From Pseudomonas maumuensis (lineage in GTDB: Bacteria > Pseudomonadota > Gammaproteobacteria > Pseudomonadales > Pseudomonadaceae), in NCBI RefSeq assembly GCF_019139675.1, contig NZ_CP077077.1, positions 4,154,001 to 4,218,000 of the forward strand: a stretch of DNA of 64,000 nt, in the 5' to 3' direction. Below are positions 38,094 through 47,807 of the stretch, one piece after another (within the stretch, counting starts at the first letter, position 1; the number at the start of each line of letters is the position of its first letter). A model generated the notes under the pieces. The model saw nothing but the letters and a program-made list of their open reading frames with translations. It made no database searches and was not told the DNA's origin. The translations under genes and the position numbers were made by a program.

Positions 38094-38185
38094 TAAGCCG
38101 ACGCTTTTCAGCGCACCAGAACATGAACCTCACGATTCAGCCTGGATTTTCTTTTCCTGCCCTGCCGAAGCAGTGCCGGAGAAAC

Positions 38186-38261
<76 letters not shown>

Positions 38262-38265
38262 AATG

Positions 38266-38341
38266 TGGCGTCCCCTAGGGGACTCGAACCCCTGTTACCG
38301 CCGTGAAAGGGCGGTGTCCTAGGCCACTAGACGAAGGGGAC
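38266..38341 (-). tRNA. tRNA-Glu (TTC)
   Basis: 76 nt, identical to the tRNA-Glu at 38018-38093. First gene of the tRNA operon, about 70 nt after the predicted transcription start. Confidence 0.97.
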
Positions 38342-38778
38342 ACGCTGCTCGCATTTTCATGCTTGCTTTCACTCCCTGCCGCGCTTCGCTGTGTGCTTTA
38401 CGCTGCAAGTGGCGCGCATTCTATGGATGCCTTGGAAGGTCGTCAACCCCTTTGTAGAAATTTATTTAAATCAATGACTTCCCGTCGTCATGGGCGGTGG
38501 TGCAGGATGCGTCCGGGGATTGGCGTTGCTTTTCTGACGCCGGCTCGGCAAGCTCGTAGCGATGTGCCACCATCTGTAGGTTTTGGATGACAGGCCGATA
38601 TAGAGAGGCAAGGCTTGAGAGCCGGTCGCGGGGCACGTCGCATCGGCGCACAGCCACTCTCACGCGTACCCAACAGGTATAAGGGAGCGCAGACTGTTCC
38701 GCCGGGCTGCACTGTTCGCTTTTGGGCGGACTCACTACACTCTCGATAGATGCAAAACTTCTTCATGAGGCGTTAACG
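38342..38778. other. 437-bp intergenic region with tRNA promoter
   Basis: No convincing gene. It holds the tRNA promoter at 38418-38446 near the left end, an AT-rich patch just upstream of it (38457-38476) that fits an UP element, and then about 300 bp with no recognisable signal up to the ribosome-binding site of the next gene. Confidence 0.7.
38418..38446 (-). promoter_or_regulatory. tRNA operon promoter
   Basis: On the minus strand TTGACG (38446-38441), 17 bp spacer, TAGAAT (38423-38418), then a G+C-rich discriminator GCGCGCC typical of stringently controlled stable-RNA promoters. AT-rich TTTAAATAAATTT lies upstream. Confidence 0.88.
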
Positions 38779-39546
38779 GTGACACCACTTCTGATCACCC
38801 TGCTTATCGTTGCAGGTATCGCGCTGCTGATCGTGATCGGCTACCTGAACAATGTGGTCGAAAACGGCAAGCTCGAGCGTGCACGGCTCAAGGTCGAGCT
38901 GGCCGACCGCCTGCGCCGCTGCGGCGAGATCACCGAGACCTTCCCCGGGCAGTTCATGACGCCCGCGCTGAAGCTGCTGCTGACCCGCCTCGAACTGAAC
39001 CTCAACCAGCGCCAGCTGGCCCTCGACAAGCACAGCGGCGACCTCAAGGCGCGCATCGCCGAGCTGGAGGGGTTGATTGGCCTGGGTGAGCGCATCCCGG
39101 TGAGCAACCCTCCTTCGCCGATCCACACCGAAGTCAAGGCCAAGGACGTGCGCTTCTTGCTCGAGCTGCTGCACAACCAGATCGTGCGCGCCACCCAGGA
39201 AGGCTTCCTGGCGACCAACGAAGGCAAATACTGGGTCAAGGAAATCCGCCATATCCTGGTACTGCTGCATATCGAGTTCTTCAACAACCTCGGCCAGCAG
39301 GCCCTGCAGCAGAACCAGCCCGGCCAGGCGCGCCTGGCCTTCGAGCGTGGCGTGCAGTACCTGCGCAAGCAGCCGGAGCCCAAGCAGTACGAAGAGCAGC
39401 TGACCTACATGGAGAAACTGCTGAACCGCGCCAACGCCCAGGTGCTGGACCAGATGGAGCCGGCGGAGAACGACCAGAACGCGCTGACCCAGGGGCTCAA
39501 GACCGATGAAGACGAGACCTGGAAGAAGAAAGTCATCTACGATTGA
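38779..39546 (+). CDS. Membrane-anchored coiled-coil protein, unknown function
   Basis: 255 aa with GTG start at 38779 (VTPLLITLLIVAGIALLIV), chosen because GAGG lies 8 nt upstream and the hydrophobic anchor then starts at residue 1. A single N-terminal membrane helix (about 3-22) is followed by a cytoplasmic, Leu/Gln/Glu-rich helical domain with coiled-coil character (LERARLKVELADRLRR; LTRLELNLNQRQLALDK) and a TPR-like C-terminal part (GQARLAFERGVQYLRKQPEPKQYEEQL). Conserved in Pseudomonas next to this tRNA cluster, as far as I recall. No function known. Confidence 0.82.
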   Translation: MTPLLITLLIVAGIALLIVIGYLNNVVENGKLERARLKVELADRLRRCGEITETFPGQFMTPALKLLLTRLELNLNQRQLALDKHSGDLKARIAELEGLIGLGERIPVSNPPSPIHTEVKAKDVRFLLELLHNQIVRATQEGFLATNEGKYWVKEIRHILVLLHIEFFNNLGQQALQQNQPGQARLAFERGVQYLRKQPEPKQYEEQLTYMEKLLNRANAQVLDQMEPAENDQNALTQGLKTDEDETWKKKVIYD

Positions 39547-39555
39547 TACGCATCA

Positions 39556-39703
39556 GGGGCTGCTGTGCAGCCCATCGCCGCGGTTCGTCGCCACGACAAG
39601 CCGGCTCCCACAGGGACTGCGCAATGCCTAAGGTCTGCGCCCTACCTGTGGGAGCCGGCTTGTCGTGACGACGAACCGCGGCGATGGGCCGCAAGGCGGC
39701 CCC
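39556..39703. repeat. Inverted REP pair (BIME-like)
   Basis: 39556-39615 and 39645-39703 are head-to-head copies of the REP element (core ATCGCCGCGGTTCGTCG, end GCCGGCTCCCACAGG), able to form a long hairpin between convergent genes. Confidence 0.93.
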
Positions 39704-39711
39704 TTTTCATT

Positions 39712-40194
39712 TCAGCAGTCGGTCAACTCGAGGAACACCTCGACCAACCGTTCCAGCCCCGCCTGGTCGGCCGCGCTGAAGCGCGCCAGCTTCGGGCTGT
39801 CCAGATCGAGCACGCCGATCAGCCTACCGGCCTTGACCAAGGGAATTACCAGCTCGCTGTTCGACGCACTGTCGCAGGCGATATGCCCGGGGAAGGCATG
39901 CACGTCCTCCACTCGCTGGGTGCTGCGGGTGGCCGCCGCGGCACCGCACACACCACGGCTGAACGGAATGCGCACGCAGGCCACCTGGCCCTGGAACGGG
40001 CCGAGCACCAGCTCTTCGTTGCGGTTGATATAGAAGCCCGCCCAGTTCAAGTCCTCCACCTGGTTGTAGAGAAACGCCGAGAACTGCGCGGCATTGGCGA
40101 TGAAGTCACGCTCGTCGGCGAACAGCGCCTGCACTTGCGCGGCCAGCAGGTCGTAGCCGTCGAGGCCTTGGCCACTGGCGTTGAGGTCGATCAT
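39712..40194 (-). CDS. Free methionine-(R)-sulfoxide reductase (GAF domain)
   Basis: 160 aa single GAF domain. It reduces free Met-(R)-sulfoxide, not protein-bound Met. Cysteines at 73, 83 and 107 (ACVRIPFSRGVCG, PGHIACD) have exactly the spacing of the E. coli fRMsr triad (84/94/118), and SNSELVIPL and GVLDLDSP complete the family pattern. Start ATG 40194 abuts the stop of the ATPase gene upstream, so the two are probably coupled. It fits the concentration of oxidative-damage repair genes in the next 20 kb. Confidence 0.93.
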   Translation of the reverse strand: MIDLNASGQGLDGYDLLAAQVQALFADERDFIANAAQFSAFLYNQVEDLNWAGFYINRNEELVLGPFQGQVACVRIPFSRGVCGAAAATRSTQRVEDVHAFPGHIACDSASNSELVIPLVKAGRLIGVLDLDSPKLARFSAADQAGLERLVEVFLELTDC

Positions 40195-41082
40195 TTATTT
40201 CTGCTCCAGCAATTGCAGCCCGACCCAGTAGCGGGCGAACTGATAGGCACAACGGCCATTACGGTTGCCGCGGCCGGTGGCCCAGCGCACGGCGAGGATG
40301 TCCAGGGCTTCGTCACGCTGCCAGCGCAGCCCGGCCGGGCGCGCCAGCTGGCCGATCCAGTGTTCGACCACGTTGAGGAAATGCTCCTGGCTGAACGGGT
40401 AGAACGACAGCCACAGGCCGAAGCGGTCGGACAAGGCGATCTTGTCCTCCACCGCTTCGTTGGGGTGCAACTCGCCGTCGACCATCTTCCAGTTTTCGTT
40501 GTCGCTCTGCTTCTCCGGCACCAGGTGGCGGCGGTTGGAGGTGGCGTACAGCAGCACGTTGTCCGGGGCCTGCTCCAGCGAGCCGTCGAGCACGCTCTTG
40601 AGCACCCGGTAGTCGCCCTCCCCGGCCTCGAACGAGAGGTCGTCGCAGAACAGGATGAAGCGCTGCTCGAGCTTGTGCAGCTGCTCGACCACCCGCGGCA
40701 GGTCGGCCAGGTGGTCGCGCTCGATCTCGATCAGGCGCAGGCCCTGGCCTGCGTGCTCAGCCAACAGCGCGCGCACCAGCGACGACTTGCCGGTGCCGCG
40801 CGAGCCCCACAGCAGGGCGTGGTTGGCTGGCAGGCCATTGATGAACTGGTGGGTGTTGCGGCCCAGCTGCTCGCGTTGCTGGTCGACGCCGATCAGGTCG
40901 GACAGGCGGATATCGAGGCTGACCTCCAGCGGCATCAGGTAGCCGCTGCGGCCATCGCGCTGCCAGCGGGCGGCGAGGGTGCGGGTCCAGTCGATGTCCG
41001 GGCGCGGGGCCGGCAGCAGGGGTTCGAGGCGGGCGAGGACTGATTCGGCGCGGTCGAGAAAAGCGGTAAGGCGGGCGTCCAT
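40195..41082 (-). CDS. AAA+ ATPase, DUF815 family
   Basis: 295 aa cytoplasmic ATPase. Walker A LLWGSRGTGKSSLV, Walker B RFILFCDDLSFE, sensor-1 LLYATSNRRHL and an arginine-finger region are present. The family (DUF815) is widespread in proteobacteria, with no assigned cellular role. ATG 41082 was preferred to an upstream in-frame extension that would run into the REP hairpin. Directly upstream of the fRMsr gene on the same strand. Confidence 0.88.
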   Translation of the reverse strand: MDARLTAFLDRAESVLARLEPLLPAPRPDIDWTRTLAARWQRDGRSGYLMPLEVSLDIRLSDLIGVDQQREQLGRNTHQFINGLPANHALLWGSRGTGKSSLVRALLAEHAGQGLRLIEIERDHLADLPRVVEQLHKLEQRFILFCDDLSFEAGEGDYRVLKSVLDGSLEQAPDNVLLYATSNRRHLVPEKQSDNENWKMVDGELHPNEAVEDKIALSDRFGLWLSFYPFSQEHFLNVVEHWIGQLARPAGLRWQRDEALDILAVRWATGRGNRNGRCAYQFARYWVGLQLLEQK

Positions 41083-41110
41083 GGCGACTCCTATTGATTT
41101 CAGTTTTTTG

Positions 41111-41208
41111 GGGCCGCTGCGCGCCCCATCGCCGGCAAGCCGGCTCCCACAGTGAAGAGTGATCACCTGTGGGAGCCGGCTTGCCGGCGATGGGGCGCGC
41201 AGCGGCCC
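41111..41208. repeat. Perfect 42-bp inverted REP pair
   Basis: 41111-41152 (GGGCCGCTGCGCGCCCCATC through GGCTCCCACAG) and 41167-41208 are exact reverse complements separated by 14 bp, forming a strong cruciform or hairpin between the divergent DUF815 and sagS genes. Confidence 0.97.
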
Positions 41209-41310
41209 TTAATCGACGATCAACTGAAATGAACAGACAGACCCGCCAGCAGCCAGGGCTGATCGGCTATGCTTGCGCAGCGCACGGAGCAAGTAACCGG
41301 CTTGGGACCC

Positions 41311-43623
41311 ATGGATATCAAGTTCACCAATCGCCTGTCATACAAGCAAGCCCGGTTGACAGTCCTGGTCGGCTTCATCCTGGGAACATTGCTCAGTCTC
41401 ATCCAGATCGGCATCGATTATGCCAGCGAAGACGCGTCCATCAACCGTGAAATTCAGGCGCTGCTGAAGATCAGCCACGACACGGCCTCGCGCATCGCCT
41501 ACAACATCGACACCGAGCTGGCCCAGGAGCTGACCGGCGGGCTGTTGAAATCCCCGGCGCTGATCCGTGCGCGGCTGATCGACAACAACGACACGGTGCT
41601 GGCCGACGTGCAGCGGCCACGCATGGAAAGCCGCTACCGGCCGTTGTCGGACTTCCTGTTCGGCGAGCAGCGTCTGTTCCAGGACCGGCTGTTCCTCGCC
41701 CATATGCCCGAGGAATACCTCGGCACCCTGTACCTGGACGTCGACACCTACGCCTTCGGCGGGCGCTTCCTCGACCGTGCCGGGGTCACCCTGGTCAACG
41801 GTTTCGCCCGCAGCCTGGTGCTCACCGGTATTCTCCTGGCGCTGTTCTATCTGATGCTGACCAAGCCGCTGGTGACGGTGATCGGCGCGCTCAGCGGCAA
41901 CGATGCGCGCACGCCCCGGCAGAACCGCGTGGACTGCCCCAAGGGCCACGAGAACGACGAGATCGGCGTGCTGGTGCGGGTCGCCAACCAGCAGTTCGTC
42001 AGCATGGCTACCGAGATCCAACAGCGACGCACCGCCGAGAACCGCCTGACCCAGTACCTCAACGAGCTGGAAGACATCGTCTCGGCCCGCACCAACGAGC
42101 TCAAGGCCAGCAACAGCCGCCTGAGCCTGTCCAACCAGGAACTGGACGAAGCGCGCCAGCGGGCCCTGGACATGGCCCAGGCCCGTGCCGCCTTCCTGGC
42201 CAACATGAGCCATGAGATCCGCACGCCACTCAACGGCATGCTGGGCATGATCGCCCTTGCGCTGGACAGCGGCCTGGCCGCCGAGCAGCGCCAGCAGCTG
42301 TCGATAGCCCACGACTCGGGCAAGGTGCTGGTGGAACTGCTCAACGATATCCTCGACCTGTCGAAGTTCGATGCCGGCCAGCTGGAGCTCGAGCGCATTC
42401 CATTCGACCTCGGCGCGATGGTCGAGGACACCGCCAACCTGCTGTCGCAGAACGCCGCGCCCAGCGTCGAGCTGACCTGCCTGATCGCCCCGGACTTTCC
42501 CAGCACGGTGCTGGGCGACCCGACCCGGGTACGGCAGATCGTCAGCAACCTGCTATCCAACGCGCTCAAGTTCACCCGCTTTGGGCGTGTCGATGTGCGC
42601 CTGAGCAGCATCGTCGGCGGCGTGCGCCTTGAGGTCAGCGACACCGGCATCGGCATCCCCGAGGAGGCCCAGGCGCGGATCTTCCAGCCGTTCACCCAGG
42701 CCGGCGCCGGTATCACCCGCCAATACGGCGGCACCGGCCTGGGCCTGGCCCTGACCCGCAACCTGTGCAAGGCCATGCAGGGGCACCTGCACATCCATTC
42801 CGAGACCGGTTTCGGCAGCCGCTTCAGCGCCGACCTGCCGCTACCGGCGCATACCGAGGCCATTCCACCGGCGCCGCTGAGCGGCCGCGTGGTGGCCCTG
42901 GGCAACCCCGGCAGTGGCCTGGCCGAGCTGCTGCAAGGGCTGCTGCCGCGCTGGGGGCTGGACTACGTGCGCCATGAAGACGCCAGCGCACTGGCCGGCA
43001 TGCCGGCCGACCTGCTGATCACCGACGACCTGGACCACGTGCTCGACCTGCGCCCGGCCATCGCGGCACCAATCCTGCTGGTGACCGCCTACGGCAACTT
43101 CCTGCCTGCCGAACAGGCCGAGCAGCTGCAACCCTTGCAGCAACTGGCCCGGCCCCTGGCGCGCAATGCCCTGTACCAGACGCTGCGCCGCACCCTGCAA
43201 GGGGAGCCCAACGCGCCGCTGCCCCACGAGGTGCCGGCCTCTCGCGAGTTGCGGGCGCGCATCCTGCTGGTCGAGGACAACCCGGTGAACCAACTGGTGG
43301 CCAAGGGCATGCTCGGCAAGCTCGGCTGCCAGGTGCAGGTTGCCGCCCACGGCCAGGAAGCCCTGGACTGCCTGGAGCGGGACAGCTTCGACCTGGTGCT
43401 GATGGACTGCAACATGCCGGTGATGGACGGCTACGAGGCCAGCCGGCGCATCCGCCAGAGCAGCCGCTGGCCGGAGCTACCGATCGTCGCGCTGACCGCC
43501 AACGCCATGCCCGAGGAGCGCGAGCGCTGCCGCGCCGCGGGCATGAACGACTACCTGGCCAAGCCGTTCCGGCGCGAGGAACTGCTGGCGCTGATCGAGC
43601 ACTGGGTGCCGGTCAGCGGTTGA
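41311..43623 (+). CDS. sagS: Hybrid sensor histidine kinase SagS
   Basis: 770 aa inner-membrane kinase. Two membrane helices (about 18-38 and 170-190) flank a periplasmic HmsP-like sensing domain. A HAMP/coiled-coil linker leads to HisKA (SHEIRTPLNG, phospho-acceptor H301) and HATPase (DPTRVRQIVSNLLSNALKF, GTGLGLAL). A degenerate receiver-like stretch is followed by a C-terminal receiver (LLVEDNPVNQ, phospho-acceptor D699). In P. aeruginosa SagS controls the motile-to-sessile switch through HptB and BfiSR. The same neighbours (gpx, msrB, aminotransferase, htpX) support orthology. Start ATG 41311 (MDIKFTNRLS). Its last 11 nt overlap the convergent gpx gene. Confidence 0.9.
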   Translation: MDIKFTNRLSYKQARLTVLVGFILGTLLSLIQIGIDYASEDASINREIQALLKISHDTASRIAYNIDTELAQELTGGLLKSPALIRARLIDNNDTVLADVQRPRMESRYRPLSDFLFGEQRLFQDRLFLAHMPEEYLGTLYLDVDTYAFGGRFLDRAGVTLVNGFARSLVLTGILLALFYLMLTKPLVTVIGALSGNDARTPRQNRVDCPKGHENDEIGVLVRVANQQFVSMATEIQQRRTAENRLTQYLNELEDIVSARTNELKASNSRLSLSNQELDEARQRALDMAQARAAFLANMSHEIRTPLNGMLGMIALALDSGLAAEQRQQLSIAHDSGKVLVELLNDILDLSKFDAGQLELERIPFDLGAMVEDTANLLSQNAAPSVELTCLIAPDFPSTVLGDPTRVRQIVSNLLSNALKFTRFGRVDVRLSSIVGGVRLEVSDTGIGIPEEAQARIFQPFTQAGAGITRQYGGTGLGLALTRNLCKAMQGHLHIHSETGFGSRFSADLPLPAHTEAIPPAPLSGRVVALGNPGSGLAELLQGLLPRWGLDYVRHEDASALAGMPADLLITDDLDHVLDLRPAIAAPILLVTAYGNFLPAEQAEQLQPLQQLARPLARNALYQTLRRTLQGEPNAPLPHEVPASRELRARILLVEDNPVNQLVAKGMLGKLGCQVQVAAHGQEALDCLERDSFDLVLMDCNMPVMDGYEASRRIRQSSRWPELPIVALTANAMPEERERCRAAGMNDYLAKPFRREELLALIEHWVPVSG

Positions 43624-44101
43624 GCAGCGGCTCTATCGCCGCTTTCAGCGCCTCGGGCTTGGTGGTCGGGGCAAAGCGGGTGACCTTGCCGCTGCGCGGG
43701 TCGACCAGGAACTTGGTGAAGTTCCACTTGATCTTCTGCGTGCCCAACACGCCTGGCGCGCGGTGCTTGAGCTCGGCGAACAACGGGTGAGCGCCGGGGC
43801 CGTTGACCTCGATCTTGCGAAACAGCGGGAAGCTCACGCCGAAATTGAGCTCGCAGAATTGCGCGATCTCCTGGGCGTCGCCCGGCTCCTGCTTGCCGAA
43901 CTGGTTACAGGGAAAGCCCAGCACCACCAGGCCCTGGTCGCGGTACGCCTGCCACAGGCGCTCGAGGCCCTTGTACTGTGGGGTGAAACCGCACTGGCTG
44001 GCGGTGTTGACCACCAGCAGCGCCTTGCCGGCGAAATCGCCCAGCACTTTCTGCTCACCGCCAAGGGTGACGCAAGGGATGTCCAGCAGCGCATCGGCCA
44101 T
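43613..44101 (-). CDS. Glutathione peroxidase-family thiol peroxidase
   Basis: 162 aa GPx/BtuE-type enzyme that reduces peroxides with thioredoxin or glutathione. Peroxidatic C37 in NTASQCGFTPQY, FPCNQFGKQEPG (Gln) and KWNFTKFLVD (Trp-Asn) make up the catalytic tetrad, with Cys rather than selenocysteine. It lies 12 nt downstream of msrB and is probably cotranscribed. In P. aeruginosa the equivalent gene is controlled by the redox regulator OspR, which is not seen beside it here. Confidence 0.94.
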   Translation of the reverse strand: MADALLDIPCVTLGGEQKVLGDFAGKALLVVNTASQCGFTPQYKGLERLWQAYRDQGLVVLGFPCNQFGKQEPGDAQEIAQFCELNFGVSFPLFRKIEVNGPGAHPLFAELKHRAPGVLGTQKIKWNFTKFLVDPRSGKVTRFAPTTKPEALKAAIEPLLNR

Positions 44102-44113
44102 GTTCGCTCTCCG

Positions 44114-44509
44114 TCAATCGCGTGGCTTGAAGTCCAGGCATACCGAGTTGATGCAGTAGCGTAGCCCGGTCGGCGGCGGGCCGTCGGGAAATACATGGCC
44201 CAGGTGGGCGTCGCACTGGGCGCAGGTGACTTCGGTGCGGATCATGCCGTGGGAGGTGTCGCGGATCTCGATCATCGCGGCCTCTTCGATCGGCTCGTAG
44301 AAGCTCGGCCAGCCGCAGCCGGAATCGAACTTGGCATTGGAGGCGAACAGCGGCAGGTCGCAGCAGATGCAGTGGTAGACGCCGTCGCGGCGCTCGCTGT
44401 TGTACTTGCCGCTGAACGGCCGCTCGGTGCCCTTCAGGCGGCACACCTGGTACTGGGCGGGGTCGAGCATCTGGCGCCATTCTTCGAGTGTCTTGTCGAT
44501 CTTTTGCAT
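44114..44509 (-). CDS. msrB: Peptide-methionine (R)-S-oxide reductase MsrB
   Basis: 131 aa. It repairs Met-(R)-sulfoxide in proteins with thioredoxin as donor. Zinc-binding CxxC pairs (CICC and CAQC), the SGCGWPSF signature and the catalytic Cys in [11 protein letters not shown] are intact. ATG 44509 ([11 protein letters not shown]) was chosen over an upstream in-frame ATG because the family starts here and GAGGTT precedes it. First gene of msrB-gpx, divergent from alaA. Confidence 0.95.
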   Translation of the reverse strand: MQKIDKTLEEWRQMLDPAQYQVCRLKGTERPFSGKYNSERRDGVYHCICCDLPLFASNAKFDSGCGWPSFYEPIEEAAMIEIRDTSHGMIRTEVTCAQCDAHLGHVFPDGPPPTGLRYCINSVCLDFKPRD

Positions 44510-44674
44510 GGTGAACCTCGGCAGGCTGAATTTCACCTCGCGCCGGCTTTTCCCTGGCGCGGGTGGCACGTATATTAGTTAGCTTCGTGTGCAAGGCAGC
44601 CAGTCTGGCACCCGCTTCCTGCCCTTTCAAACCTTTCGAATGGGGCAGTGCGTATTCTCAACCGGGACCTCATC

Positions 44675-45886
44675 ATGCAGTTCAGCAAATCGAACAAGCT
44701 CGCCAATGTCTGCTACGACATTCGCGGCCCAGTGCTCAAGCACGCCAAACGCCTGGAAGAGGAAGGTCATCGCATCCTCAAGCTGAACATCGGCAACCCG
44801 GCGCCGTTTGGTTTCGAGGCGCCGGACGAGATCCTCCAGGACGTCATCCGCAACCTGCCCACCGCCCAGGGCTACAGCGATTCCAAGGGCCTGTTCAGCG
44901 CGCGCAAGGCGGTGATGCAGTACTGCCAGCAGAAGGAAATCGAAGGCGTCACCATCGAGGACATCTACCTCGGCAACGGCGTGTCCGAGCTGATCGTCAT
45001 GTCCATGCAGGCGCTGCTCAACAACGGCGACGAAGTGCTGATCCCGGCGCCCGACTACCCGCTGTGGACCGCCGCGGTGAGCCTGGCCGGCGGCAAGCCG
45101 GTGCATTACCTGTGCGACGAGCAGGCCGACTGGTTCCCGGACCTTGACGACATCAAGGCCAAGATCACCCCGAACACCAAGGCATTGGTGATCATCAACC
45201 CGAACAACCCGACCGGTGCGGTGTACTCCAAGGAGCTGCTGCTGGGCATGCTGGAGCTGGCGCGCCAGCACAACCTGGTGGTGTTCTCCGACGAGATCTA
45301 CGACAAGATCCTCTATGACGAGGCCGTGCACATCAGCACCGCGTCGCTGGCCCCGGACCTGCTGTGCCTGACCTTCAACGGCCTGTCCAAGTCGTACCGG
45401 GTGGCGGGCTTCCGCTCCGGCTGGCTGATCATCTCCGGGCCCAAGCACCACGCCACGAGCTACATCGAAGGCATCGACATGCTGGCCAACATGCGCCTGT
45501 GCGCCAACGTGCCGGCCCAGCACGCGATCCAGACCGCCCTGGGCGGCTACCAGAGCATCAACGACCTGGTGCTGCCGCCGGGCCGCCTGCTGGAGCAGCG
45601 CAACCGCACCTACGAGCTACTCAATTCGATCCCTGGGGTGAGCTGCGTCAAGCCAATGGGTGCGCTGTATGCGTTCCCGAAAATCGATCCGAAGGTGTGT
45701 CCGATCCACAACGACGAGAAGTTCGTGCTCGACCTGCTGCTGTCGGAAAAACTGCTGATCGTCCAGGGCACGGCGTTCAACTGGCCATGGCCGGACCACT
45801 TCCGCGTGGTGACCTTGCCGCGGGTGGATGACCTGGAGCAGGCGATCGGGAGTATCGGCAACTTCCTGCGCACCTATTCGCAGTAA
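44675..45886 (+). CDS. alaA: Pyridoxal phosphate aminotransferase AlaA
   Basis: 403 aa class I/II aminotransferase. It is highly similar over its whole length to E. coli AlaA (YfbQ), which makes alanine from pyruvate with glutamate: [41 protein letters not shown] and the PLP lysine in [16 protein letters not shown]. Start ATG 44675 ([13 protein letters not shown]). Monocistronic, divergent from msrB. It could also act on other 2-oxo acids such as 2-oxoisovalerate. Confidence 0.93.
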   Translation: MQFSKSNKLANVCYDIRGPVLKHAKRLEEEGHRILKLNIGNPAPFGFEAPDEILQDVIRNLPTAQGYSDSKGLFSARKAVMQYCQQKEIEGVTIEDIYLGNGVSELIVMSMQALLNNGDEVLIPAPDYPLWTAAVSLAGGKPVHYLCDEQADWFPDLDDIKAKITPNTKALVIINPNNPTGAVYSKELLLGMLELARQHNLVVFSDEIYDKILYDEAVHISTASLAPDLLCLTFNGLSKSYRVAGFRSGWLIISGPKHHATSYIEGIDMLANMRLCANVPAQHAIQTALGGYQSINDLVLPPGRLLEQRNRTYELLNSIPGVSCVKPMGALYAFPKIDPKVCPIHNDEKFVLDLLLSEKLLIVQGTAFNWPWPDHFRVVTLPRVDDLEQAIGSIGNFLRTYSQ

Positions 45887-45897
45887 GCGATATCGCC

Positions 45898-45936
45898 ATC
45901 GCGGGGCGAGGCGCCGATGCAGCCTGCCCCGCGATG
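45898..45936. repeat. Inverted REP-like element after alaA
   Basis: CATCGCGGGGC (45898-45908) and GCCCCGCGATG (45926-45936) form 11-bp arms around a 17-nt loop, 12 nt after the alaA stop. Possibly an mRNA-end hairpin. Confidence 0.8.
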
Positions 45937-46029
45937 CTTTTGCCTTACATCCTGCAACGCTCTATCCCACAGCCGTCACGGCATCCTCTGCCATACTCCT
46001 CGCGTACACAGTTTGAAATAGTCGCCCGG

Positions 46030-46056
46030 TTGAATAGCCGCGCCCTCCCCCTTATA
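46030..46056 (+). promoter_or_regulatory. Possible sigma-32 promoter of htpX
   Basis: TTGAAT (46030-46035), 12 bp, CCCCTTATA (46048-46056), close to the heat-shock consensus TTGAAA / CCCCATNTA. It lies about 50 nt before the htpX ATG. htpX is heat-shock controlled in other bacteria. The match is partial. Confidence 0.45.
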
Positions 46057-46104
46057 TACCCCGCAGTACGCAACGAACTCATCCGTCAGGAGAACGTAAC
46101 AACC

Positions 46105-46992
46105 ATGATGCGCATTCTGTTGTTTGTAGCCACCAACCTCGCGGTGGTGCTGGTTGCAAGCATTACCCTGAGCCTGTTCGGCTTCAACGGGTTCATGGCC
46201 GCCAACGGGGTTGACCTCAACCTCGGCCAGTTGCTGGTCTTCTGCGCCGTGTTTGGTTTCGCTGGCTCGCTCGTTTCGCTGTTCATCTCCAAGTGGATGG
46301 CGAAGATGACCACCGGCACCCAGATCATCACCCAACCCCGTACCCGCCACGAACAATGGCTGCTGCAGACCGTCGAGGAGCTGTCCCGCGAGGCCGGCAT
46401 CAAGATGCCCGAGGTAGGTATCTTCCCGGCCTACGAGGCCAACGCCTTCGCCACCGGCTGGAACCGCAACGACGCGCTGGTGGCGGTGTCCCAGGGCCTG
46501 CTGGAGCGCTTCTCGCCCGATGAGGTGCGCGCGGTGCTGGCCCACGAGATCGGCCACGTGGCCAACGGCGACATGGTCACCATGGCGCTGGTGCAGGGCG
46601 TGGTGAACACCTTCGTAATGTTCTTCGCCCGCATCATCGGCAACTTCGTCGACCGGGTGATCTTCAAGAACGAAGAAGGCCACGGTATCGCCTACTTCAT
46701 CGCGACCATCGTCGCCGAGCTGGTGCTGGGCATCCTCGCCAGCATCATCGTCATGTGGTACTCGCGCCGCCGCGAGTTCCGCGCCGACGAGGCCGGCGCC
46801 CACCTGGCCGGCACCGGCGCGATGATCGGCGCACTGCAGCGCCTGCGCTCCGAGCAAGGCCTGCCAGTGCATATGCCCGACACGATGAAGGCCTTCGGCA
46901 TCAACGGCGGTCTCAAGCATGGCTTGGCCGGCCTGCTGATGAGCCACCCGCCGCTGGAAGACCGCATCGACGCGCTGCGTCGTCGCGGCTGA
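46105..46992 (+). CDS. htpX: Heat-shock membrane metalloprotease HtpX
   Basis: 295 aa, M48 family zinc protease of the inner membrane that degrades misfolded membrane proteins together with FtsH. Two N-terminal hydrophobic helices (4-25, 37-58), then [13 protein letters not shown] with the HEXXH zinc site around residue 147, two further hydrophobic helices and the zinc-binding Glu in [12 protein letters not shown]. Start ATG 46105 (MMRILLF) after CAGGAGAACG. A terminator follows 12 nt after the stop. Confidence 0.96.
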   Translation: MMRILLFVATNLAVVLVASITLSLFGFNGFMAANGVDLNLGQLLVFCAVFGFAGSLVSLFISKWMAKMTTGTQIITQPRTRHEQWLLQTVEELSREAGIKMPEVGIFPAYEANAFATGWNRNDALVAVSQGLLERFSPDEVRAVLAHEIGHVANGDMVTMALVQGVVNTFVMFFARIIGNFVDRVIFKNEEGHGIAYFIATIVAELVLGILASIIVMWYSRRREFRADEAGAHLAGTGAMIGALQRLRSEQGLPVHMPDTMKAFGINGGLKHGLAGLLMSHPPLEDRIDALRRRG

Positions 46993-47004
46993 GCCAGCCA
47001 CAAG

Positions 47005-47030
47005 AAAGGGCGACTTCGGTCGCCCTTTTT
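47005..47030 (+). terminator. Terminator of htpX
   Basis: AAAGGGCGAC-TTCG-GTCGCCCTTTTT: stem with the stable TTCG tetraloop and T run. It lies between convergent htpX and tpm. Confidence 0.93.
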
Positions 47031-47056
47031 CATTTTCATGTCCCGTGATAACAGCG

Positions 47057-47707
47057 TCAGCGGCAGATACCGTAGGCCCGCTCCACCAGGCTGCTCACGC
47101 CCGCAGCCTTGAACTTCGGGCTCTCGCCCAGAATTTCTCGCGCCTCTACCTCATCGACCTGCCACTCGGCAAAGCCTGCCCGCACTTCGACGTCCGGCAC
47201 CGAGAACGGTGGCCCATCGATCAACGCCTGGTCGTAGTCGAGGGTCACCAGCAGCCCACGGCAGGCCGCCGGCAACTGCTCGCCCAGCAACGCCATGTAC
47301 CGCTCGCGCATTGCCATCGGCAAGGCGATCAGTGCCGCCCGGTCGTACACCCCAGCGCAATCCGCCAGATCCTCGGCGCGCAGGGCGAACACATCCCCGC
47401 ACCACAGCTCCACCTCGTCGCTGCGCCACACCTCGAAGGCACCCTGCCGGGCAATCTGCGCCACCAAGCCATGTTCGGTGAAGAAGTCTGCCACTGCCCT
47501 ACGCGACAGCTCCACCCCCAGTACCCGATAGCCCTGCGCGGCCAGCCAGAGCATGTCCAGGCTCTTGCCGCATAGCGGCACCAGCACTCGTGCGCCCGGG
47601 GCCAGCCCCAACGCCGGCCAGTGCGCCTGCAAATACGGGTTCACCTGGGGTTGGTGAAAACCGATCTGGTTGTCCGCCCACCGCTTGTGCCAGAACGCTG
47701 GCTCCAT
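47057..47707 (-). CDS. tpm: Thiopurine S-methyltransferase Tpm
   Basis: 216 aa SAM-dependent methyltransferase. VLVPLCGKSLDMLWLAAQGYRVLGVELS is the SAM-binding motif I region, and AGVYDRAALIALP and the C-terminal AYGICR match bacterial TPMT. In Pseudomonas the enzyme methylates and detoxifies selenium and tellurium oxyanions and thiopurines. Monocistronic, divergent from the dioxygenase gene. Confidence 0.94.
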   Translation of the reverse strand: MEPAFWHKRWADNQIGFHQPQVNPYLQAHWPALGLAPGARVLVPLCGKSLDMLWLAAQGYRVLGVELSRRAVADFFTEHGLVAQIARQGAFEVWRSDEVELWCGDVFALRAEDLADCAGVYDRAALIALPMAMRERYMALLGEQLPAACRGLLVTLDYDQALIDGPPFSVPDVEVRAGFAEWQVDEVEAREILGESPKFKAAGVSSLVERAYGICR

Positions 47708-47807
47708 GATTCCTCCCGGTTATTCGATAAGTAACCCTAAAAACTTATATTGGATCTCGATCTTTGGCTGACCGAAGATGGGCCATCTTACCTGCCAGGA
47801 CCCCGCC

